Notes: generated from the letters alone by a model not told the origin. A DNA stretch of 64,000 nucleotides from Ectopseudomonas chengduensis (GCF_015712065.1 NZ_JACFYZ010000002.1:372001-436000); one strand, 5' to 3'; counted from the first letter of the stretch, positions 25,620-34,949 are shown. A program made the numbers and translations.

Positions 25620-25973
25620 ATGAGCTGCACCGACCGCAAGATCGACCACCTGCGCCGCCAGATCCCGCGCTTCGACTGCGTGCCCGGCTGCCACGACTGC
25701 TGCGGGCCGGTCACGGCGTCGTCCGAGGAGCTGGCACGCCTGCCGGTCAAGAGTGACGCCGAACATGACGCGGCGCTGGCTGAGTACAACTGTGTGCACC
25801 TGGGGCCGAATGGCTGCGAGGTGTATGACCAGCGCCCGCTGATCTGCCGCCTGTTCGGTACTACGCCGAACCTGCCTTGCCCGCATGGGCGTGACCCGGA
25901 GCAGCCCATCGAGCCGGCAGTCGAGCGTCAGGTGCATCGCCTGATCGCCACGACGCGGCAGAGGCTGGTGTAG
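25620..25973 (+). CDS. YkgJ-type cysteine-cluster protein
   Basis: 117 residues with the cysteine pattern of the YkgJ (CxxCxxCC) family: CVPGCHDCCGP near residue 20 and GCEVYDQRPLICRLFG near residue 70, eight-cysteine metal-binding type (zinc or iron). Family members bind a metal and have no settled function. It begins about 50 bases after a REP and is followed by a Fur-like box and the sigma-factor gene, but its own promoter appears separate. Confidence 0.85.
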   Translation: MSCTDRKIDHLRRQIPRFDCVPGCHDCCGPVTASSEELARLPVKSDAEHDAALAEYNCVHLGPNGCEVYDQRPLICRLFGTTPNLPCPHGRDPEQPIEPAVERQVHRLIATTRQRLV

Positions 25974-25993
25974 TGGATTTATCGAAGCGTCGA

Positions 25994-26012
25994 TATAATG
26001 CGACTCACTATC
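25994..26012 (+). promoter_or_regulatory. Fur-like box before the ECF sigma gene
   Basis: TATAATGCGACTCACTATC matches 14 of 19 positions of the classical Fur consensus, with both outer ATAATG and TCA-TATC halves kept. It is 22 bases before the sigma-factor start, as expected for an iron-repressed iron-starvation sigma gene. Confidence 0.6.
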
Positions 26013-26033
26013 AGTTGGCCGCCTTCCCTCGCC

Positions 26034-26570
26034 ATGACCAAGACCTCCCCCGGCGTCGAGCTGATCGGCGCGCTCGCGCTGCATTACGACGATCTGGTGG
26101 AGTACGTCCGACGACGTTTCCAGGGCTCTCAGTTTGCCCGTGAAGTGGTACACGACGTCTGCGTGCAATTGCTGGAAAAACCCCCTCAGCAGCCGGTCAG
26201 CCTGCCTTTTGCTTTTCTGCGTCGCGCCTCGTTCAATCGCGCCATCGACCGCCGTCGTGCTGATAACACCCGCAACGCCTACTTCGAAGTGACTGCCGAG
26301 GTGCCGGACTGGCACGTACACGAACTCGATGGCGCCGTCGCGTTGGACTTTGAACAACAGCTCGAAGCCCTGCTGGCAATCATCGATGCTTTGCCGGCAC
26401 GTGCCCGCCAGGTATTCCTGTTGCATCGCATCCATGGCATGCAGCAGCGTGAGATCGCCGACGAGCTGGGCATTTCCACCAACATGGTGACCCAGCATTT
26501 CTCCCGTGCCATGCGCAGCATCGCCAGCGACTGGGAGCCGGCGCGGCGAGCGCTGGCGGGACGCTACTGA
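26034..26570 (+). CDS. ECF sigma factor, FecI-like (iron starvation)
   Basis: 178 residues from ATG 26034; the in-frame ATG at 25998 lies inside the Fur-like box and is unlikely. Sigma2 region (YDDLVEYVRRRF...AREVVHDVCVQLL) and sigma4 region (ALPARARQVFLLHRIHGMQQREIADELGISTNMV broken here by normal residues) are of the FecI/PvdS class. Followed after 1 base by a FecR-type gene and then a TonB receptor with signalling domain: a complete cell-surface signalling trio. The sigma factor should activate the receptor gene when the ferric ligand binds outside. Confidence 0.92.
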   Translation: MTKTSPGVELIGALALHYDDLVEYVRRRFQGSQFAREVVHDVCVQLLEKPPQQPVSLPFAFLRRASFNRAIDRRRADNTRNAYFEVTAEVPDWHVHELDGAVALDFEQQLEALLAIIDALPARARQVFLLHRIHGMQQREIADELGISTNMVTQHFSRAMRSIASDWEPARRALAGRY

Positions 26571-26571
26571 A

Positions 26572-27417
26572 ATGCTGGATCGCCCCGATGATCCTCGACG
26601 CGGCACCGGTGCCGACCCGCTGTCGACGTTCGAGCAAGCCCTGCGTGATCGGGTGCCGTCCCGCGAGGCGCTGCTGGCAGAGGGCAAGGCACAGACGGCG
26701 CGGCAGCGGCGGCGCAAGCAGGCGCTCGGTGGCGGGCTGTCGGTACTGCTGATGGCTGTTGCCCTGTGGATGGCCGATCCGGCCTGGCACAGCGAGGAAG
26801 TGCGTACCGCGGTTGGCCAGCGTGACAGCCTGACGCTGGCCGATGGCAGCCAGGTACTGCTCAACAGTGCCACTCACTTGCGCGTCGAGCGGCGCCTGCG
26901 CAGCCGGCAGATCGAACTGCTGGCCGGCGAGGCCACCTTCACTGTCGAACATGCCGATAGCCCTTTCATCGTGCGCAGCCAGGGTGTGTCCGTGCTCGAC
27001 ATCGGCACGGTGTTCAATGTACGCAGTGACGCACGCGGTGTGGCGGTTGCGGTGCTCGAAGGCGAGGTCGAGGTGTCCAGCACACAGTCGCCGCCGCAGC
27101 GTCTTTACAACGGGCAGCAGGTGCTGGCCACAGGTGGGCGGATCGGTGCCGGTGGTGTGGTCGACAGGGTACGCGTCACCGCTTGGCAGCAGGGCAAGCT
27201 GCGTTTCGACGGCACGCCGCTGCGTGAGGTGGTCGTCGACATCCAGCGCTACCGTCTGGCGCCGGTGCGCCTGGCCGATCCGCGCCTCGGCGAATTGCGT
27301 GTATCCGGCGAGTTCGACAGCGCTGCCATTGAGGAACTGATTGAACTGCTGCCGGCCATCCTGCCGGTACTCGTGGTTCGCGGCGGGGATGGCAGCGTGG
27401 TGATCAGCGGGCTCTGA
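26572..27417 (+). CDS. FecR-type anti-sigma factor / sigma regulator
   Basis: 281 residues. A short cytoplasmic N-terminus carries the anti-sigma part, a single transmembrane segment lies near residues 48-68 (LSVLLMAVALWMADPAW), and the periplasmic FecR domain follows (RDSLTLADGSQVLLNSATHLRV, LLAGEATFTVEH, VFNVRSDARGVAVAVLEGEVEV), then an STN-like C-terminal region. The start is 1 base after the sigma stop (TGAAATG). It transmits the signal from the TonB receptor to the sigma factor across the inner membrane. Confidence 0.93.
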   Translation: MLDRPDDPRRGTGADPLSTFEQALRDRVPSREALLAEGKAQTARQRRRKQALGGGLSVLLMAVALWMADPAWHSEEVRTAVGQRDSLTLADGSQVLLNSATHLRVERRLRSRQIELLAGEATFTVEHADSPFIVRSQGVSVLDIGTVFNVRSDARGVAVAVLEGEVEVSSTQSPPQRLYNGQQVLATGGRIGAGGVVDRVRVTAWQQGKLRFDGTPLREVVVDIQRYRLAPVRLADPRLGELRVSGEFDSAAIEELIELLPAILPVLVVRGGDGSVVISGL

Positions 27418-27562
27418 GCGTGAGTCACCGGTGCTCGTCGGAGCTGGTCGGGCGAGCGTTGAAAAAATAAACGAGAATTTTTTGCATTCACCCTCAACAT
27501 CGGTGACCTCTCATCCGCCACTCCCTGTGAACACCATTTCTGATCGTGTCACGGGGAGCTTC

Positions 27563-30076
27563 ATGGACACTAGAACACCATCGCGCCGCTCGCGGCTGAG
27601 CCGTCTTTCACTGTTGGTCGCCGGCATCGTGCTGACCACGACGCTGCACGCGCAGGACACCACGCATGCGCTAAACCTGCCGGCGCAGCAGCTGGATCAG
27701 GCCCTCAATGCGCTGGCCGGGCAGACGGATAGCCGCATCCTGTTCGCCACCGATATCGCCGAGGGCCTGAGTGCTCCGGCGGTGACGGGCGAGATGACTG
27801 TGCAGCAGGCGCTTGAGCGCCTGCTGAAGGGCTCTGATCTGACGGTGCAGCAAACCAGTGACGGCAGCTTCGTGATTGCTGCCCCGGTAGCGAGCGGTGC
27901 CGTGCTGGATCTGGGGGCGATCACCATCCAGGGACAAGGCATGGGCGAAACCACCGAAAACACGGGTTCCTACACGCCTGGCCTTATCAGCGTCGGCTCG
28001 AAGAGTCCCACGTCGCTGAAGGAGACCCCGCAATCGGTATCGGTGATCACTCGCCAGGTCATCGAGGATCGCCAGATCACCGACATCAACGAGGCCATGA
28101 AGGCGGTGCCGGGCATTACGGTGCAGAGCAACACCTTCCGTATCCAGGATTTCTACTCGCGCGGCTTTCCCATCCAGAACATCCAGCTCGACGGTGCCGC
28201 GCCAATGGCCCTTGGAACTACTGCCGGTAGTTTCTACTCGTCGAATATCTACGACCTGGCCGAGTTCGACCATGTGGAGGTGCTGCGCGGTAGCAGCGCG
28301 CTATTCGGTGGCACCGGCGACCCCGGCGGCATTATCAATCTGGTACGCAAGCGCCCGCTGGATACCTACCAGCTCAAGTTCAGCGCCTCGGCCGGCAGCT
28401 GGGACAACTACCGCAGCGAGCTGGATGTGACCGGCCCGCTAGGGTTCGACGGTAGGCTGCGTGGGCGCATGGTGATGGCTTATCAGGACCGTCAGTACTT
28501 CGTCGACAACCGTGCGACTGACAAACCGTTGGTTTATGGGGTGCTGGAGGCGGATGTCAGCGACGACACCATGCTCACCGCCGGTCTGCGCTTCAACAAG
28601 GTGCACGAGACCGGCACCGCTTCGCAGCTGCCGCGTTACAGCAATGGTGCCGACCTGAACCTGCCGCGTCACACCGGCCTGTCCACCACCTGGGCCTATG
28701 CCGACGGCTTTTCCCGCGAGTACTTCGCCAAGCTCGACCATCGCCTGAACGACGACTGGAAGCTAAATCTCAGCTACACCAACATCTACGACACCATCGA
28801 CACCAAGAACGCCACCACCCTGGGTTCGGTCAACCCAGTCACTGGCGTCGGCGTGACTCGTTATGGAACCTATATTACCCAGTGGAGCGAGCAGAACCTC
28901 TGGGATGCCAATCTCTCTGGCAACTTCAGCATGTTCGGCCTCGACCATAAGCTGGTCGTCGGTGCGGACTATCAGGAGATCGACAGCCGCTGGCTGGGTA
29001 CCGGCCGCTTCACCACCGCCGGTGGTGCGGTCAACGTGTTCGACCCGAACTCAACGCCCTGGGACGATCCAGGTGCTCGGCCGGTATTCAGCCGTAACTA
29101 CAGCCCCAACAGCCAGGAGCAATACGGCCTGTATTCGAACCTGCGCCTGCAGTTGGCCGAGCCGCTGCACCTGATCCTTGGTGCGCGCGTACAGCGCTAC
29201 AAGTTCGACCAGACCTATCAGGTCGCCGATGCCACCGGGACGGTCTGGGCTCAGCAATCGCGCGTGGACATGCATGAGCCGACCAAGGTCACGCCCTTCG
29301 GCGGTATCGTCTACGACCTGACCGACGAGTGGGCCGCGTACGCCAGCTACGCCGAGATCTTCAAGCCGCAACAGAACCTGCTCAGCGGCCCGGCCAGCGC
29401 CGGTTCTCCGCTCGATCCGATGACCGGCAAGACCTACGAGACGGGGATCAAGGGTGAACTCTTCGGCGGCGCGGTCAACACCAGCATCGCGCTGTACTAC
29501 ACCAAGCGCGAAGACCAGTCCGTGCAGGATGCGAACTACCCGGCTACCCAGGTGCTCTTCGGTGGCAACTGCTGCTACCTGAATGGTGGTGAAACCATCA
29601 GCAAGGGCATCGACATGGAGATTTCCGGCGAGCTGATGCGGGATTGGATGCTGATGGCCAGCTACACCCTCAACCTCAACAAGAACCGCGACACGGGCTC
29701 GGCGCTGAGCACCGTCACGCCCAAGCATGTGGCCAAGCTGTTCACCACCTACCGCCTGCCGGGTGAGTTGGAGGACTTGCGCGTTGGTGGCGGTGTGGAC
29801 ATCCAGAGCGCCACCTACGTCAGTGGTAGCGCGTCGACCTATGACAGCCTGGGCGCTGTAGTGCAGGCCAATGTCCCGTTCGAATACAGGCAGGGTGGCT
29901 ATGCGATCTGGAACGCGATGGTCGACTACCGCATCGACGAGCACTGGAATCTGACCCTCAACGGCAACAACCTGCTCGACAAGAAGTACTACCAGACGGT
30001 TGGCGGTGCGACCTACGGAAACTACTACGGCGACCCACGCAACTACATGCTGACCCTGCGCGGTACCTTCTGGTAA
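27563..30076 (+). CDS. TonB-dependent siderophore receptor with STN signalling domain
   Basis: 837 residues from the ATG with GGGGAG upstream; the open frame back to 27431 lacks a ribosome site. Signal peptide (LSLLVAGIVLTTTLHAQ), then the STN domain (about 30-110: LNLPAQQLDQALNALAGQTD), plug domain (TPQSVSVITRQVIEDRQI... VEVLRGSSALFGGTGDPGG) and 22-stranded barrel ending LTLRGTFW with a terminal aromatic. This is the FpvA/FoxA/FecA arrangement; the plug pattern fits hydroxamate or mixed siderophores but the ligand cannot be named. It sits 145 bases after fecR, the signalling pair it likely works with. Confidence 0.93.
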   Translation: MDTRTPSRRSRLSRLSLLVAGIVLTTTLHAQDTTHALNLPAQQLDQALNALAGQTDSRILFATDIAEGLSAPAVTGEMTVQQALERLLKGSDLTVQQTSDGSFVIAAPVASGAVLDLGAITIQGQGMGETTENTGSYTPGLISVGSKSPTSLKETPQSVSVITRQVIEDRQITDINEAMKAVPGITVQSNTFRIQDFYSRGFPIQNIQLDGAAPMALGTTAGSFYSSNIYDLAEFDHVEVLRGSSALFGGTGDPGGIINLVRKRPLDTYQLKFSASAGSWDNYRSELDVTGPLGFDGRLRGRMVMAYQDRQYFVDNRATDKPLVYGVLEADVSDDTMLTAGLRFNKVHETGTASQLPRYSNGADLNLPRHTGLSTTWAYADGFSREYFAKLDHRLNDDWKLNLSYTNIYDTIDTKNATTLGSVNPVTGVGVTRYGTYITQWSEQNLWDANLSGNFSMFGLDHKLVVGADYQEIDSRWLGTGRFTTAGGAVNVFDPNSTPWDDPGARPVFSRNYSPNSQEQYGLYSNLRLQLAEPLHLILGARVQRYKFDQTYQVADATGTVWAQQSRVDMHEPTKVTPFGGIVYDLTDEWAAYASYAEIFKPQQNLLSGPASAGSPLDPMTGKTYETGIKGELFGGAVNTSIALYYTKREDQSVQDANYPATQVLFGGNCCYLNGGETISKGIDMEISGELMRDWMLMASYTLNLNKNRDTGSALSTVTPKHVAKLFTTYRLPGELEDLRVGGGVDIQSATYVSGSASTYDSLGAVVQANVPFEYRQGGYAIWNAMVDYRIDEHWNLTLNGNNLLDKKYYQTVGGATYGNYYGDPRNYMLTLRGTFW

Positions 30077-30100
30077 GCCTGTCCCCAGCCGAAAAACAAA

Positions 30101-30124
30101 CGCCCGCTGTGCAGCGGGCGTTTT
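30101..30124 (+). terminator. Intrinsic terminator after TonB receptor gene
   Basis: Stem CGCCCGCT / AGCGGGCG with GTGC loop followed by TTTT, 24 bases after the receptor stop. Confidence 0.85.
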
Positions 30125-30139
30125 CCATTGCGTGGGGGG

Positions 30140-30628
30140 TTATTCAGGCACCGGCAGCGCCAGGCTCTCCTTCACCTCTTCCATGACGATATAGCTCTTC
30201 GACTCACGCACGTGCGGCAGCTTGAGCAGGATGTCGCCTAGCAGCTTGCGGTAGCTGGCCATCTCGTTGATGCGCGCCTTCACCAGGTAGTCGAAGTCGC
30301 CGGATACCAGGTGGCATTCCAGCACGTGCGGAAGCTTGAGCACGGCACGGCGGAATTCCTCGAAGGTGTCGCCGGACTTGTAGTCCAGGCTGATCTCGAC
30401 GAACACCAGCAGGTTGGCCTTAAGGTTCTGCGGGTTGAGGCGGGCGTGGTAGCCCATGATGATGCCCTCGCGCTCCAGGCGGCGTACGCGCTCGGTGCAG
30501 GGCGTGGTCGACAGGCCCACGCGCTCGCCCAGTTCGGTGAAGCTGATGCGCCCGTCCTCCTGCAGGATACGGAGGATGTTACGGTCGATCTTGTCCAGTT
30601 CACGACGGCTTTGATGCTGGGTTCTCAT
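30140..30628 (-). CDS. lrp: Lrp/AsnC-family regulator of alanine catabolism
   Basis: 162 residues from ATG 30628. N-terminal HTH (DKIDRNILRILQEDGRISFTELGERVGLSTTPCTERVRRLE split over two helices) and C-terminal RAM/AsnC ligand domain. It is divergent from dadA with 156 bases between, the position of DadR/Lrp in other pseudomonads, where it activates dadAX in response to alanine. The gap contains AT-rich stretches (30655-30690) suited to Lrp binding and a TATACT -10 near 30718-30723 for dadA. Confidence 0.92.
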   Translation of the reverse strand: MRTQHQSRRELDKIDRNILRILQEDGRISFTELGERVGLSTTPCTERVRRLEREGIIMGYHARLNPQNLKANLLVFVEISLDYKSGDTFEEFRRAVLKLPHVLECHLVSGDFDYLVKARINEMASYRKLLGDILLKLPHVRESKSYIVMEEVKESLALPVPE

Positions 30629-30784
30629 GGGGAATCCGCCTCTGCAAAACGGCTTTTTGCCAAGAATTCTCGCCAAATATAGCTGTGTATATGGTGAAAA
30701 GCACTGCACGGCTCTTCCTATACTGCGCCCATCGACAACAATGGCCTGTAACGCACGCGCCTTGGGCGCGGCGGGGAGAAAAAC

Positions 30785-32083
30785 ATGCGTGTTCTGGTTC
30801 TCGGCAGCGGTGTGATTGGTACCGCCAGTGCTTACTACCTCGCCCGTCAGGGTTTCGAGGTGGTGGTGGTCGACCGTCAGAACGGCCCGGCGCTGGAAAC
30901 CAGCTTCGCCAACGCTGGCCAGGTTTCTCCGGGCTACGCTTCGCCCTGGGCCGCCCCGGGCGTGCCGCTGAAGGCCATCAAGTGGCTGCTGCAGAAACAC
31001 GCGCCGCTGGCGATCAAGGCCACTGGTGACGTCGACCAGTACCTGTGGATGGCGCAGATGCTGCGCAACTGCACCGCCAGCCGCTATGCGATCAACAAGG
31101 AGCGCATGGTGCGCCTGTCCGAGTACAGCCGCGATTGCCTCGACGAGCTGCGCGCCGAGACCGGCATCGCCTACGAAGGCCGTCAGCTCGGTACCACCCA
31201 GCTGTTCCGCACCCAGGCCCAGGTCGATGCCGCTGCCAAGGACATCGCCGTGCTGGAAGCCTCCGGCGTACCCTTCGAGCTGCTCGACCGCGATGGCATC
31301 GCTCGCGTCGAGCCGGCCCTGGCTGGTGTCAAACACAAGCTGGCCGGTGCCCTGCGCCTGCCCAACGACCAGACCGGCGACTGCCAGATGTTCACCACCA
31401 AGCTGGCGGACATGGCCAAGGCGCTCGGCGTCGAGTTCCGTTTCGGCCAGAACATCCAGCGCCTGGACGCCGTGGGCGACCGTATCAACGGCGTGTGGAT
31501 CGACGGCAAGCTGGAAACCGCCGACCGCTATGTGCTCGCTCTCGGCAGCTACAGCCCGCAACTGCTCAAGCCGCTGGGCGTGCGTGCGCCGGTGTATCCG
31601 CTCAAGGGTTATTCGTTGACCGTGCCTATCGTCAACGCCGACATGGCGCCGACCTCGACCATTCTCGACGAGACCTACAAGGTCGCCATCACCCGTTTCG
31701 ATGGCCGTATCCGCGTTGGCGGCATGGCCGAGATCGCCGGTTTTGACCTGTCGCTCAACCCGCGTCGTCGCGAAACCCTGGAGATGATCACCGCCGATCT
31801 CTACCCGCAAGGTGGCGATCTGCAACGTGCCGATTTCTGGACCGGCCTGCGTCCGGCCACGCCTGACGGCACACCGATCGTGGGTGGCACCGCCTTCCGC
31901 AACCTGTTCCTCAACACCGGCCACGGCACCCTGGGCTGGACCATGGCCTGCGGCTCCGGTCGCCTGCTCGCCGACCTGATGGCCAACAAGCGCCCGCAGA
32001 TCAGCGCCGACGGCCTGGATATCTCGCGTTACTCGCGCAAGGCGCGCGAAGTGCAAGCTGCACCGCAGCCACTGCGCACCTGA
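30785..32083 (+). CDS. dadA: D-amino-acid dehydrogenase small subunit
   Basis: 432 residues. FAD-binding start [23 protein letters not shown] and conserved [19 protein letters not shown] are the DadA hallmarks; C-terminal [20 protein letters not shown] closes the FAD site. The flavoprotein oxidises D-alanine (and other D-amino acids) to pyruvate and ammonia, passing electrons to the respiratory chain at the inner membrane. RBS GGGGAG precedes the ATG. ridA follows after 39 bases, then dadX; the divergent Lrp gene is the likely activator. Confidence 0.97.
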   Translation: MRVLVLGSGVIGTASAYYLARQGFEVVVVDRQNGPALETSFANAGQVSPGYASPWAAPGVPLKAIKWLLQKHAPLAIKATGDVDQYLWMAQMLRNCTASRYAINKERMVRLSEYSRDCLDELRAETGIAYEGRQLGTTQLFRTQAQVDAAAKDIAVLEASGVPFELLDRDGIARVEPALAGVKHKLAGALRLPNDQTGDCQMFTTKLADMAKALGVEFRFGQNIQRLDAVGDRINGVWIDGKLETADRYVLALGSYSPQLLKPLGVRAPVYPLKGYSLTVPIVNADMAPTSTILDETYKVAITRFDGRIRVGGMAEIAGFDLSLNPRRRETLEMITADLYPQGGDLQRADFWTGLRPATPDGTPIVGGTAFRNLFLNTGHGTLGWTMACGSGRLLADLMANKRPQISADGLDISRYSRKAREVQAAPQPLRT

Positions 32084-32122
32084 TAGCCTTCGCGCTTTCG
32101 CAATTCAAGGAGCTTTAGCTTT

Positions 32123-32470
32123 ATGTCGATTCAGCGCCTGCATGTGGCCAAACGCTACAGCGAAGTGGTGATCCACAACGGCACGATTTACCTCGCCGGC
32201 CAGTTGGCTGATGACTTCGACGGTGACATCCGCGAGCAGACCCGCCAGACCCTGGCCAACATCGACAAGATGCTGGCCGAAGGTGGCAGCGACAAGAGCA
32301 AGATTCTCTCGCTGACCATCTTCCTCAAGGACATGGCCGACTACGATGGCCTCAATGCCGAGTACGACGCCTGGGTCGCCGACGGCCATGCACCGGCCCG
32401 CGCCTGCGTCGAAGCGAAGATGTACAAGCCCGAAGTGCTGGTGGAAATGTGCGTGGTGGCTGCCGTCTGA
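32123..32470 (+). CDS. RidA-family enamine/imine deaminase
   Basis: 115 residues of the YjgF/YER057c/UK114 family: SILQRLHVAKRYSEVVIHNG-like opening, NIDKMLAEGGSDKSKILSLTIFLKDM and the ending ARACVEAKMYKPEVLVEMCVVAAV with the substrate-binding arginine (RACVEA). It hydrolyses reactive enamine/imine intermediates; next to dadA it would clear 2-iminopropionate from D-alanine oxidation. Placed 39 bases after dadA, in the same transcription unit, with AAGGAG upstream. Two terminator-like hairpins follow. Confidence 0.93.
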   Translation: MSIQRLHVAKRYSEVVIHNGTIYLAGQLADDFDGDIREQTRQTLANIDKMLAEGGSDKSKILSLTIFLKDMADYDGLNAEYDAWVADGHAPARACVEAKMYKPEVLVEMCVVAAV

Positions 32471-32536
32471 GGCGGCCACAGCTTTTTGTTGCCTGCCATC
32501 CATGGCGGCAACCCTCCGGGCCGTCGCAAGCGACGT

Positions 32537-32601
32537 CAAAAAATTCTCCCGGAATTTTTTTGTGTTGGCTTTTCACCCGGCTCCCCCGCCGGGTTTTTTT
32601 T
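32537..32601 (+). terminator. Tandem terminators after ridA
   Basis: First an AT-rich hairpin AAAAATTC/GAATTTTT at 32537-32561 with a T-run, then a strong GC stem ACCCGGC/GCCGGGT at 32575-32594 with a run of eight T. Together they should end most dadA-ridA transcripts before dadX. Confidence 0.88.
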
Positions 32602-32624
32602 GAATGGCGACTTGTCGGCATGAC

Positions 32625-32646
32625 CCCGGATTTCATCCGGGCTACG
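32625..32646. repeat. REP element, CCCGGATTTCATCCGGG type
   Basis: Palindrome CCCGGAtttcaTCCGGG followed by CTACG, between the terminators and dadX (start 32688). Confidence 0.85.
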
Positions 32647-32687
32647 AAAAACCGTCGCATCAGCGAATGATTGAGAGATAAACGAAC

Positions 32688-33761
32688 ATGCGTCCCGCCC
32701 GTGCCCTGATCGACCTCGATGCTCTGCGTCACAACTACCGCCTGGCCCGCGAACTGAGTGGCGCCCGTGCTCTGGCCGTGGTCAAGGCCGATGCCTACGG
32801 GCATGGCTCGGTGCGCTGTGCGCAGGCACTCGAAGCCGAGGCCGACGGCTTTGCCGTGGCCTGCATCGAAGAGGCGCTGGTACTGCGCGAAGCGGGCATT
32901 CGCGCGCCGATCCTGCTGCTCGAAGGCTTCTTCGAGGCTGATGAGCTGGCGCTGATCGACCAGCATGACCTGTGGTGCGTGATTCATGCGCAGTGGCAGA
33001 TCGATGCGATCGAGCAGGCCCAACTGAGCAAGCCGCTGACCGCGTGGCTCAAACTCGACAGCGGCATGCACCGTGTCGGCCTGCACCCGGCCGATTATCA
33101 GCATGCCTATCGTCGCCTGCTGGCCAGCGGCAAGGTCAGCAAGATCGTGCTGATGAGCCACTTCGCCCGCGCCGACGAGCCCGAGTGCGAGCGCACGGCC
33201 GAGCAGTTGGCGGTGTTCCAGCAGGCTCGCGAAGGCCTGAGCGCCGAGGTCAGCCTGCGCAATTCGCCGGCCGTGCTTGGCTGGCCCCAGGTGCCGAGCG
33301 ACTGGGTGCGCCCCGGCATCATGCTGTACGGCGCCACGCCGTTCGAACAGGCTCAGGAGCAGGCCGCGCGCCTGCAGCCGGTGATGACCCTTGAGTCGAA
33401 GGTCATCAGTGTGCGTGAACTGCCGACCGGCGAGCCGGTGGGTTATGGCGCGCGCTTCGTCGCCGAAAGGCCGACCCGCGTCGGTGTGGTCGCCATGGGC
33501 TATGCCGACGGCTATCCGCGCCACGCGCCGAGCGGCACGCCAGTGATGGTGGACGGCCAGTTGACCCGCCTGATCGGCCGCGTGTCGATGGACATGCTGA
33601 CCGTGGACCTGACCGATCTGCCACAGGCCGGCCTCGGCAGCCGTGTCGAACTATGGGGCAAGCAGGTGCTGGCCAGCGACGTGGCCATGGCGGCTGGTAG
33701 CATTCCCTATCAGATTTTCTGCAACCTGCGGCGGGTACCGCTGCTCTATCTCGAGGGCTGA
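32688..33761 (+). CDS. dadX: Catabolic alanine racemase
   Basis: 357 residues. PLP lysine in [12 protein letters not shown] (residue about 33), second catalytic residue Tyr in [27 protein letters not shown] (about 255), and the [10 protein letters not shown]-terminal motif. Converts L-alanine to D-alanine for DadA. Elsewhere it is co-transcribed with dadA; here a tandem terminator and a REP separate them, so it may have its own promoter in 32602-32687. No ribosome site other than GAGAGATAAA, 14-6 bases before the start. Confidence 0.95.
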   Translation: MRPARALIDLDALRHNYRLARELSGARALAVVKADAYGHGSVRCAQALEAEADGFAVACIEEALVLREAGIRAPILLLEGFFEADELALIDQHDLWCVIHAQWQIDAIEQAQLSKPLTAWLKLDSGMHRVGLHPADYQHAYRRLLASGKVSKIVLMSHFARADEPECERTAEQLAVFQQAREGLSAEVSLRNSPAVLGWPQVPSDWVRPGIMLYGATPFEQAQEQAARLQPVMTLESKVISVRELPTGEPVGYGARFVAERPTRVGVVAMGYADGYPRHAPSGTPVMVDGQLTRLIGRVSMDMLTVDLTDLPQAGLGSRVELWGKQVLASDVAMAAGSIPYQIFCNLRRVPLLYLEG

Positions 33762-33864
33762 GCTTGCCGTGTAGGCGAAGGGTGAACGCAAGTGTTGTAA
33801 ATTCCGAACGCTATGCCATGATACGGACACTTTTCCGTCTCTTATCCCAAGGGGGATTCCAGCA

Positions 33865-34413
33865 TTGGACGTCGGCGTTCGACTGCAATCGATTCGTAAG
33901 CTCAAAGGCCTATCCCAGCGTGAACTCGCCAAGCGGGCGGGCGTCACCAACAGCACCATTTCCATGATCGAGAAGAACAGTGTCAGCCCCTCGATCAGTT
34001 CGCTGAAAAAGGTGCTCGGCGGCATTCCCATGTCGCTGGTGGAATTCTTCTCGCTCGACATGGAGCAGGAGAACCAGACCCAGGTGGTCTATCGTGCCGC
34101 CGAACTGACCGATATCTGCAGTGGCGCCATCACCATGAAGCTGATTGGCAAGGCCCACCCGAGTCGCGCCATTTCCTTCCTCGATGAAACCTACCCGGCC
34201 GGCACCGACACCGGTGACGAAATGTACGCCCACGAAGGCGAAGAGGCTGGCATGCTGGTCGAGGGCAAGCTGGAGCTGACCGTTGGCAACGAGGTGTTCA
34301 TCCTCGAACCGGGCGACAGCTATTACTTCGAAAGCAGCAAGCCGCATCGCTTCCGCAATCCGTTCGATGTACCGGCGCGGTTGATCAGTGCCACGACGCC
34401 AGCGAACTTCTGA
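33865..34413 (+). CDS. pauR: HTH-XRE/cupin transcriptional regulator PauR (polyamine-responsive)
   Basis: 182 residues with an N-terminal XRE helix-turn-helix (LKGLSQRELAKRAGVTNSTISMIEKNSVSPSI split) and a C-terminal cupin (GDEMYAHEGEEAGMLVEGKLELTVGNEVFILEPGDSYYFESS in pieces), the PuuR/PauR architecture. The start is TTG at 33865, with AAGGGGGA 8 bases upstream and the family opening MDVGVRLQSIRK. In P. aeruginosa PauR represses polyamine catabolic genes, including kauB, and is released by gamma-glutamyl polyamines. It lies between dadX and the cytochrome gene, as in that species. Confidence 0.92.
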   Translation: MDVGVRLQSIRKLKGLSQRELAKRAGVTNSTISMIEKNSVSPSISSLKKVLGGIPMSLVEFFSLDMEQENQTQVVYRAAELTDICSGAITMKLIGKAHPSRAISFLDETYPAGTDTGDEMYAHEGEEAGMLVEGKLELTVGNEVFILEPGDSYYFESSKPHRFRNPFDVPARLISATTPANF

Positions 34414-34526
34414 TCAATAACCCTGCGACAATATGGGTTGTTTCGGCCTGGCCTGCTTGCCGTTATACTGTCGCCCGCTCGCGAAACCGTGGCCGCGGGC
34501 GTGACTAGCCACGAAGAGGGTGTACC

Positions 34527-34949
34527 GTGAATCTGATGAAGAAAATGCTGGCAGTACCGGCTGCCGTATTGGCCCTGTGGGCAGTGACTGCTCAGGCCAC
34601 GACCGATGAAGCTATCGCCGAGCGCCTCAAGCCTGTAGGCGAGGTGTGCATCATGGGCGAAGAGTGCAAGGGCGTCGAAACCGTCGCCGCATCCGCCGGT
34701 GGTGGTGCACGCACCGCTGACGACATCATCGCCAAGCATTGCAATGCCTGCCACGCCACCGGTGTGCTGGACGCGCCGAAGATCGGCGACACCGCTGCCT
34801 GGAAAGAGCGTGCCGACCACCAGGGCGGTCTCGACGGCATCCTGGCCAAGGCCATCTCCGGCATCAACGCCATGCCGCCGAAAGGCACCTGCGCTGATTG
34901 CTCGGACGACGAACTGCGCGAAGCGATCAAGAAGATGTCCGGTCTGTAA
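34527..34949 (+). CDS. cycB: Cytochrome c5
   Basis: 140 residues: Sec signal peptide (KKMLAVPAAVLALWAVTAQA), then a class I cytochrome c with haem motif C72-NA-C75-H76 and the axial Met in INAMPPKG; a second cysteine pair (GTCADCSDD) is the C5-type disulfide. GTG start with AAGAGGG upstream; ATG 34536 is an alternative. A periplasmic electron carrier, often donor to oxidases. An intrinsic terminator follows 17 bases on, so it is a single gene. Confidence 0.93.
   Translation: MNLMKKMLAVPAAVLALWAVTAQATTDEAIAERLKPVGEVCIMGEECKGVETVAASAGGGARTADDIIAKHCNACHATGVLDAPKIGDTAAWKERADHQGGLDGILAKAISGINAMPPKGTCADCSDDELREAIKKMSGL

Noticed and set aside
24095-25909. 604-codon version of the FAD oxidoreductase
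   Set aside because: The extra N-terminal 167 codons cross a REP and the YkgJ gene region; family start MNARV... at 25408 is clear.
30140-32056. Long minus-strand frame joining lrp to dadA antisense
   Set aside because: Only 30140-30628 shows Lrp sequence; the rest is antisense to dadA and the dadA protein is fully conserved on the plus strand.
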